Shown: piece after piece, positions 60,249 through 64,000 of the stretch
Numbering within the stretch: the stretch's first letter is position 1
Layout of the letters: every line of letters begins with the position of its first letter
Source: Cyanophora paradoxa
Lineage: Eukaryota > Glaucocystophyceae > Cyanophorales > Cyanophoraceae
Direction of reading: 5' to 3'
NCBI GenBank assembly: GCA_004431415.1
Contig: QPMI01000435.1
Coordinates: 248,001-312,000, forward strand
Length of the DNA: 64,000 nucleotides
Program-made: the position numbers and the translations under genes
The notes under the pieces: model-generated
The model's input: the letters and a program-made list of their open reading frames with translations, nothing else
Told to the model about the DNA's origin: nothing
The model's database searches: none

Positions 60249-60512
60249 TCACTGAGAAATTACACTGGGTCGGAAGAGGAGGTACCCCACCAGGATCCCC
60301 GCTATAATCCAGAGGGGCGACCAGTCGCGCTCCGCCGGCGCGCCCCCCGGCGTCACCATCAGCTGCCCCGCCCCGGGCCTGCGCAGGCCGTGCGTGCGGT
60401 GGTCCGCCCAGTGCGGGCGCGGGAACTGCTCCTGCGGCATGCGCTCGGGGTAGATGCCGTCGAATCGGTTCTGCATTTGGTACATGTCCCTATCGAACAG
60501 CAGGGAGGCCAT
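60249..60512 (-). CDS. Small C-terminally anchored membrane protein
   Basis: An 87-residue protein from ATG 60512. Polar N-terminus and one C-terminal helix DWSPLWIIAGILVGYLLF. The box TATTTCTAAG lies 20-30 bp upstream (60531-60540). Probably a virion membrane or entry-associated protein by analogy, not shown. Confidence 0.6.
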   Translation of the reverse strand: MASLLFDRDMYQMQNRFDGIYPERMPQEQFPRPHWADHRTHGLRRPGAGQLMVTPGGAPAERDWSPLWIIAGILVGYLLFRPSVISQ

Positions 60513-60737
60513 TTCTCAATTTGGGGAGGGACTTAGAAATACTGCCCGTGAGCTCCCTGTCGCGGATCCTGCGAAAATCCGCGAAGAGCCCGCGCGCGCA
60601 GCGCCTGCAGACGAGGCGGGCCCGCCCGCCCACGCGCGCCACCGAGATCTCGTGGCCGAACTGCAGGTGGCCCGGGAAGCAGGTGGGGGGTAGTCGCAGA
60701 CGAAGCAGTGGCAGGGGCAGTTGCGCCGCCGAATCAC
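60490..60737 (-). CDS. Small cysteine-rich protein (frameshifted)
   Basis: One frame from about 60737 holds CPCHCFVCDYPP. The continuation in another frame holds CFPGHLQFGHEISVARVGGR and LVCRRCARGLFADFRRI. Four to six cysteines in CxxC-like pairs suggest a zinc-binding protein. One base shift near 60680 joins them. It overlaps the start of the 60512 gene, so its true end may be earlier. Confidence 0.4.
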
Positions 60738-61125
60738 TGCTGAAGAATCGCAGGCTCGCTCGCCGCCTTCCTCGGCGCGCGCTGGCGCTTGGGCTGGGCC
60801 TCGAGCGGGCTCGGGTCGCCCTCCGCGGGGCCGCCTTGGCCTTCTGCCGGGGCGCCGCGGGGGGCTTCGGGGCCGTAGGGGCTGCCGGTGCCTGGCTCGA
60901 GCCGGCGGCCGGGCCAGCGGCGTCGGTCACCTGCGGGCGCTGCGGCGGAGGGCTGGTCTCCCGGGCCCCCTCCTCGAGGACCCGGCGCATGAAGCGCGAG
61001 ACGCGGCCGCTGCATTGCGTGCAGGAGCCGACGGCCACCTGGCGGTTGTTCTTGCTGGTACGCACCTCGACGTTGGCGAGCTTGGTGTTGGAGCGGCACT
61101 TGAAGCAGTAGTGGGCGTGCTCCAT
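60734..61125 (-). CDS. DUF5679-like zinc-ribbon protein (one frameshift)
   Basis: ATG 61125 opens HAHYCFKCRSNTKLANVEV, then RQVAVGSCTQCSGRVSRFM, a CxxC...CxxC zinc ribbon of the DUF5679 kind seen in viruses and archaea. A Pro/Ala-rich linker follows. The last part is in another frame (QPKRQRAPRKAASEPAILQQ) ending at 60734. A TTTTTTCTGAAGG box is upstream (about 61150-61162). Confidence 0.65.
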
Positions 61126-61134
61126 GGGATCTAG

Positions 61135-61296
61135 CTACGGGTGTAGACAGCCTTCAGAAAAAAGTGCGTAGTAGCGGACGGCGCACCGGGGGCAGCAGAC
61201 GTAGACGCCCGCCTTGAGCACCCAGCCGCGCTTGGTCTGGGGCAGGCGGCAGATTTCGCAGCAGAGGGACCTGGGCTTGCGGCACGAGGATCCCAT
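61135..61296 (-). CDS. Small zinc-ribbon protein
   Basis: A 53-residue protein from ATG 61296. LCCEICRLPQTKRGW followed by YVCCPRCAVRYYALF gives two Cys pairs for zinc binding. The GATTTCTAGG box at 61311-61319 lies 15-24 bp upstream and also abuts the end of the resolvase gene. Confidence 0.6.
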   Translation of the reverse strand: MGSSCRKPRSLCCEICRLPQTKRGWVLKAGVYVCCPRCAVRYYALFSEGCLHP

Positions 61297-61327
61297 CTGG
61301 CGGCGGGGCCTAGAAATCACAATGGGA

Positions 61328-61804
61328 TCACAACGGATTGAGCGCGGCGTAGAGGGCGATTAAGTAGGCGTCGCAGAGGTCGTCGAGCTTGCCGTTTCGA
61401 TCCGCGATGTCGGCGAGCTCGGCGGGTACGAGGTCGCGGCACTTGTCCACGGCGCCCCGCTTGCGCTCCTTGTAGCTCGGGTTCGAGATCTTGAAGAAGT
61501 GCTTGATGGCGCGCGGGCTCACGATCCGCGCACGCCCGTACAGCAGGGCGTGGAGCGTGCACTCGATGCAGCGATTGATTCCCGTCCTCTGGCCCTCGAT
61601 CGCGATCTGGTCGGGAAGGCCGAAGGCGCTATGGCCGCGAGTAACCTCCACCAGGCGCGCAACCAGGCGGCCACAGCAGCGCGCAGACGGGAAGAGGGCG
61701 ATCTTCTGCCAGTCGAGAATCTGGGATTCCTTTGTCTGCGGATCGAATTCGATGAGGCACCATGCGAAATTGATGACCCCCACATCCACGCCGAGGATCT
61801 TCAT
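61328..61804 (-). CDS. RuvC-like Holliday junction resolvase (poxvirus A22 type)
   Basis: A 158-residue RNase-H-fold nuclease that would resolve branched replication intermediates before packaging. It has MKILGVDVGVINFAWCLIE with the first catalytic Asp, QIAIEGQRTGINRCIE with the catalytic Glu, and KLDDLCDAYLIALYA with the final acidic pair. Length and motif order match nucleocytovirus and large polinton-like virus resolvases. An AGATTTTCTTG box is upstream. Confidence 0.85.
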   Translation of the reverse strand: MKILGVDVGVINFAWCLIEFDPQTKESQILDWQKIALFPSARCCGRLVARLVEVTRGHSAFGLPDQIAIEGQRTGINRCIECTLHALLYGRARIVSPRAIKHFFKISNPSYKERKRGAVDKCRDLVPAELADIADRNGKLDDLCDAYLIALYAALNPL

Positions 61805-61827
61805 CCCAGGGTCGCAAGAAAATCTGA

Positions 61828-62049
61828 ATGAAGGGGATGGCAGAGGCCTGGGCGGAAAAATTCATCCGGATGGTGCATCGACATTACCGAGATGAGTTCT
61901 TCAGCTCAGACTACAGCCAAAGCGTTCCAGACATTCTGAGCGATTTCGAAAGCTGCATTAGAGAGGGCTGCGCGCTGCTAGGTATCGACTACGAGGACCT
62001 GGAGCTAGGTATCGACTACGAGGACCTGGAGCACCCTCGAAAAATCTGA
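61828..62049 (+). CDS. Small acidic protein with 9-residue duplication
   Basis: ATG 61828 or the in-frame ATG 61837. It contains WAEKFIRMVHRHYRDEFFSS and two tandem copies of LGIDYEDLE coded by an exact 27-bp repeat (61978-62004 and 62005-62031). Upstream AAAATCTGAATGAAGGGG is repeated almost exactly before the next gene at 62044-62060. Function is unknown. Confidence 0.5.
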   Translation: MKGMAEAWAEKFIRMVHRHYRDEFFSSDYSQSVPDILSDFESCIREGCALLGIDYEDLELGIDYEDLEHPRKI

Positions 62050-62062
62050 ATGAAGGGGTAAA

Positions 62063-63133
62063 ATGGCCAAGGACCCCAAGAAGCCGAAGAAGCCGAAGGC
62101 GGCCAAGCCCCAGCCCGCCCAGCCCGCAGGCGCAGCGCCCGCGGCCCCCGCCCCCGCCGGCCAGGCCACCGGCACGGGCTCGGGCACGGCCCCCGCCGCC
62201 GGCGCCAGCTGCGCCATGGGCATGACAGAGGACGGCCAGCAGCTCACGCCCGAGCAGGTCAACGCCTTCCTCGACAACTCGAAGACGGGAGGCATCGAGC
62301 GCATGGCCTGCCTGCCCGAGCTCAAGTGGTTCGACGTGAACACCGTCAAGTCCGACGCCACGGTCGTCTGCGTCGGCAAGCGGCGCACGGGCAAGTCCTT
62401 CTTCCTCCGCGATCTCATGTTCAACCTCTCCGGCACCTTCCCGGGGGGTATCGTGATCAGCCAGACCGATCGCCTGAACGGCTACTGGAAGCAGTACATC
62501 CCGCAGCGCTTCATCTGGCCCAAGTACAACCCGGGCGTGCTCTTCCATTTATTCAGGAGGCAGCAGGCGATCATGCAGCACAACAAGTCCGAAGACGTGC
62601 TCGCGGGAAAGGAGGATCCCGTCGACCCGCGATTTTTCGTGCTGCTCGACGACGTGATTTCCGACGCTCGGCTGCGGTACGACGAGGCCCTCAACGAGCT
62701 CTTCGTGGCGGGGCGCCACTACAAAATCATGACCCTTATCACGACGCAGTATGCCAAGGGCATCAATCCCGTCCTGCGCTCCAATACTGATCTGGCTGTC
62801 ATTTTCAAGTGCTCGCAGGCGATGCAGCGCGAGGCCCTCGCAAAGGAGTGGGGCGACATCATCTCCCAGCGCGCCTTCTACTACCTGCTCGATAAGTACA
62901 CGCAGGATAACCACTGCCTTATCATCGATTCTTCCAACAACTCTACGAACCCTCTGGACGTTTTGTACGTCTACAAGGCCGAGGAGCCGCCCCCCTTCCG
63001 CATCGGATCCAAGGAGTACTGGGAGGGCGAAACCGTCAACGGAGAAAATCTCGTGGGTCCGGACGACGGCACGGTGGACAAGACGCTCCTCGGCATGATA
63101 GATAATTTCAGGAAGCACCGCGGCCTCGCCTGA
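62063..63133 (+). CDS. A32-type genome packaging ATPase
   Basis: A 356-residue protein. After a Lys/Pro/Ala-rich N-terminal tail (about residues 1-55) the ATPase core has Walker A VCVGKRRTGKSFF (about residues 107-119) and Walker B FFVLLDDVISD (about residues 190-200), with LFVAGRHYKIMTLITTQYAK as the sensor region. It is clearly the same family as the ATPase at 7879-8637 but distantly related, as expected for two separate viruses. The frame is intact. Confidence 0.88.
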   Translation: MAKDPKKPKKPKAAKPQPAQPAGAAPAAPAPAGQATGTGSGTAPAAGASCAMGMTEDGQQLTPEQVNAFLDNSKTGGIERMACLPELKWFDVNTVKSDATVVCVGKRRTGKSFFLRDLMFNLSGTFPGGIVISQTDRLNGYWKQYIPQRFIWPKYNPGVLFHLFRRQQAIMQHNKSEDVLAGKEDPVDPRFFVLLDDVISDARLRYDEALNELFVAGRHYKIMTLITTQYAKGINPVLRSNTDLAVIFKCSQAMQREALAKEWGDIISQRAFYYLLDKYTQDNHCLIIDSSNNSTNPLDVLYVYKAEEPPPFRIGSKEYWEGETVNGENLVGPDDGTVDKTLLGMIDNFRKHRGLA

Positions 63134-63159
63134 TTTTTTCTGAGGCTTCGTGCGTAAGC

Positions 63160-63509
63160 ATGTCGCCCAGCGCCCACATCGCCTCCGTCTTCCGCGTCGA
63201 GTCCATCGCTTACGACTGCCTCCTGGAGGCGAGCCTCGACCCCTCCTCGCCCTTTAACGACGGCGAGGTCAGCAGCGCCCTGGAGAGGATCTGCGACGCG
63301 CTGGAATTAACTGGGAGCGCCTGACCGCGGAGGCGGCGGACGAGGCCGCGGCCGAGTCGCTGGGCAGTGAGGACACCAGCTCGGAGGAGATGACAGACGA
63401 AGAGGGAGACAGGGTGATTTACGTGCGCGACCCGGACGATTTTGCGACCTCGGAATCGGGCTCGGAGGAGGAGGCAGAGGAGACCGAGGACGAGGACTCC
63501 GACGCCTAG
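63160..63509 (+). CDS. Acidic protein (one frameshift)
   Basis: ATG 63160 (MSPSAHIASVFRVESIAYDC) follows a GATTTTTTCTGAGG box and stops at TGA 63322-63324. The same DNA in another frame continues WERLTAEAADEAAAESLGSE and a strongly acidic tail to TAG 63507-63509. One base shift near 63305 (GGAATTAACTGGG) would join them. Acidic C-tail; function unknown. Confidence 0.5.
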
Positions 63510-63544
63510 GCGCGCCCCTTAAAAATTTCCGAGGCGCTAGGAAA

Positions 63545-63889
63545 ATGTCAAAGGTGCTCCTAGGGCTCTCCCAGGCTATCGTGCAGTACGCCCTCGGCCT
63601 GGCATCCGGCTCCCTCATCGACGCCGCCTTCTCCTCGCACGAAGGCGAAAACAGGGCGGGCCACGCAGCCGAGCTCGCCGCGCAAGTCGCCGTCAACGGC
63701 CTCTCCCTCGGCCTGCTCTCGAAATACGTGCTCACCCTCAAGTTCTTCGACGACGACCCCACCGGCGGAATTATGTTCATCCTCGGATTCACACACGGGC
63801 AGACGAACATGCTAATCAAGGCTACCAGCGCCAGCTTCGGAATCAAGCAGGCGCTCGAGCGGAAGGCCGCCGCGATCACTAAAGAGTAG
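63545..63889 (+). CDS. Small hydrophobic membrane protein
   Basis: A 114-residue intact protein from ATG 63545, after an AAAAATTTCCGAGG box (63521-63534). Hydrophobic and Gly/Ala-rich: AIVQYALGLASGSLIDAAF, then VNGLSLGLLSKYVLTLKFF and TGGIMFILGFTHG, perhaps two or three membrane helices. It is the last complete gene in the window. Confidence 0.6.
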   Translation: MSKVLLGLSQAIVQYALGLASGSLIDAAFSSHEGENRAGHAAELAAQVAVNGLSLGLLSKYVLTLKFFDDDPTGGIMFILGFTHGQTNMLIKATSASFGIKQALERKAAAITKE

Positions 63890-64000
63890 CTAAAGAGTAG
63901 GAAAGAAATGCCAGTCGTTGTACTCGCAGATCCTGTTCCAAATCGAATCTAACTCCGAGAGTTTCTGCCTGCTCTTGAGCAAGGGGAAAAAGGGAGGTGC
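63890..64000. other. Right edge, viral element continues
   Basis: About 110 bp after the last gene. The minus-strand reading of the C-poor, A/G-rich text could be the end of a gene running off the window, but no frame can be supported. Confidence 0.3.

Larger units (their letters stand above)
39600..64000. mobile_element. Second endogenous DNA virus, GC-rich, incomplete at the right edge
   Basis: A gene-dense block of more than 24 kb, with no host-like exons. It encodes a double jelly-roll capsid protein, A32-type packaging ATPase, YqaJ exonuclease, herpes-type origin-binding helicase, RuvC-like resolvase, a DUF5679-like zinc ribbon and many short proteins. The genes share a promoter box. 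The gene content fits small nucleocytovirus relatives (mriyavirus-like, for example Pleurochrysis endemic viruses) or large polinton-like viruses. No polymerase, HUH nuclease or terminal repeat was seen inside the window. The left limit is approximate. Numerous single-base frameshifts affect it. Confidence 0.8.

Noticed and set aside
39600..64000. HUH endonuclease, family B polymerase, VLTF3 or rve integrase in the second virus
   Set aside because: All frames were scanned for their motifs and none was found. They may lie beyond the right edge.

Overview
This window reads as nuclear DNA of a unicellular eukaryote, probably a GC-rich alga or other protist. The evidence is a multi-exon gene with GT-AG type boundaries, long repeat-filled introns and non-coding stretches, and integrated DNA viruses of the kinds that infect protists. 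The species cannot be named from the sequence. It is a mosaic of one host gene, two different capsid-encoding viral elements and one very large inverted-repeat (foldback) element.

Positions 1-24320 (minus strand) hold a host gene for a large extracellular protein. At least four laminin-G/concanavalin-like modules are followed by immunoglobulin-like beta domains, and the gene runs off the left edge. An 11,557-bp AT-rich element (6544-18100) interrupts a coding exon. It has 404-bp terminal inverted repeats and a 5-bp target duplication (GTCGA). It is a polinton-like virus: packaging ATPase, double jelly-roll major capsid protein, penton/minor capsid protein, a lysine-rich protein, a small basic protein, a very large DNA polymerase-SF1 helicase-HNH fusion, and an rve integrase that ends next to the right terminal repeat. 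All its reading frames look intact.

Positions 19330-26767 are intronic or intergenic DNA with a 128-bp direct repeat pair and a 139/146-bp minisatellite. Positions 26768-38105 form an 11.3-kb foldback structure. Nearly identical terminal arms lead into about 145-bp and then about 202-bp GC-rich tandem arrays that are mirrored on the other side, around a centre carrying a 350-bp triplication. Its long open frames are by-products of composition. Positions 38106-39600 are non-coding and include a long AT microsatellite.

From about 39.6 kb to the right edge lies a second, GC-rich, compact viral genome. Its replication and recombination genes are YqaJ exonuclease, herpes-type origin-binding helicase, a possible ssDNA-binding protein and RuvC-like resolvase. 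Its virion genes are a different double jelly-roll capsid protein, A32-type packaging ATPase and a possible DUF5767-like protein. It also has zinc-ribbon proteins, small membrane proteins and a duplicated two-gene module. Many genes start 15-45 bp after a conserved ATTTTCT box, which looks like a late promoter. Another group has CACCTGA-type repeats. Seven 50-bp palindromes flank the origin-binding helicase gene and are candidate origins or terminators. At least 15 genes of this element carry single-base frameshifts, mostly one missing base in a C or G run, so either the consensus is noisy or the element is decaying. The gene set recalls small relatives of nucleocytoviruses (mriyavirus-like) or a large polinton-like virus. 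No DNA polymerase or HUH endonuclease is visible before the window ends.
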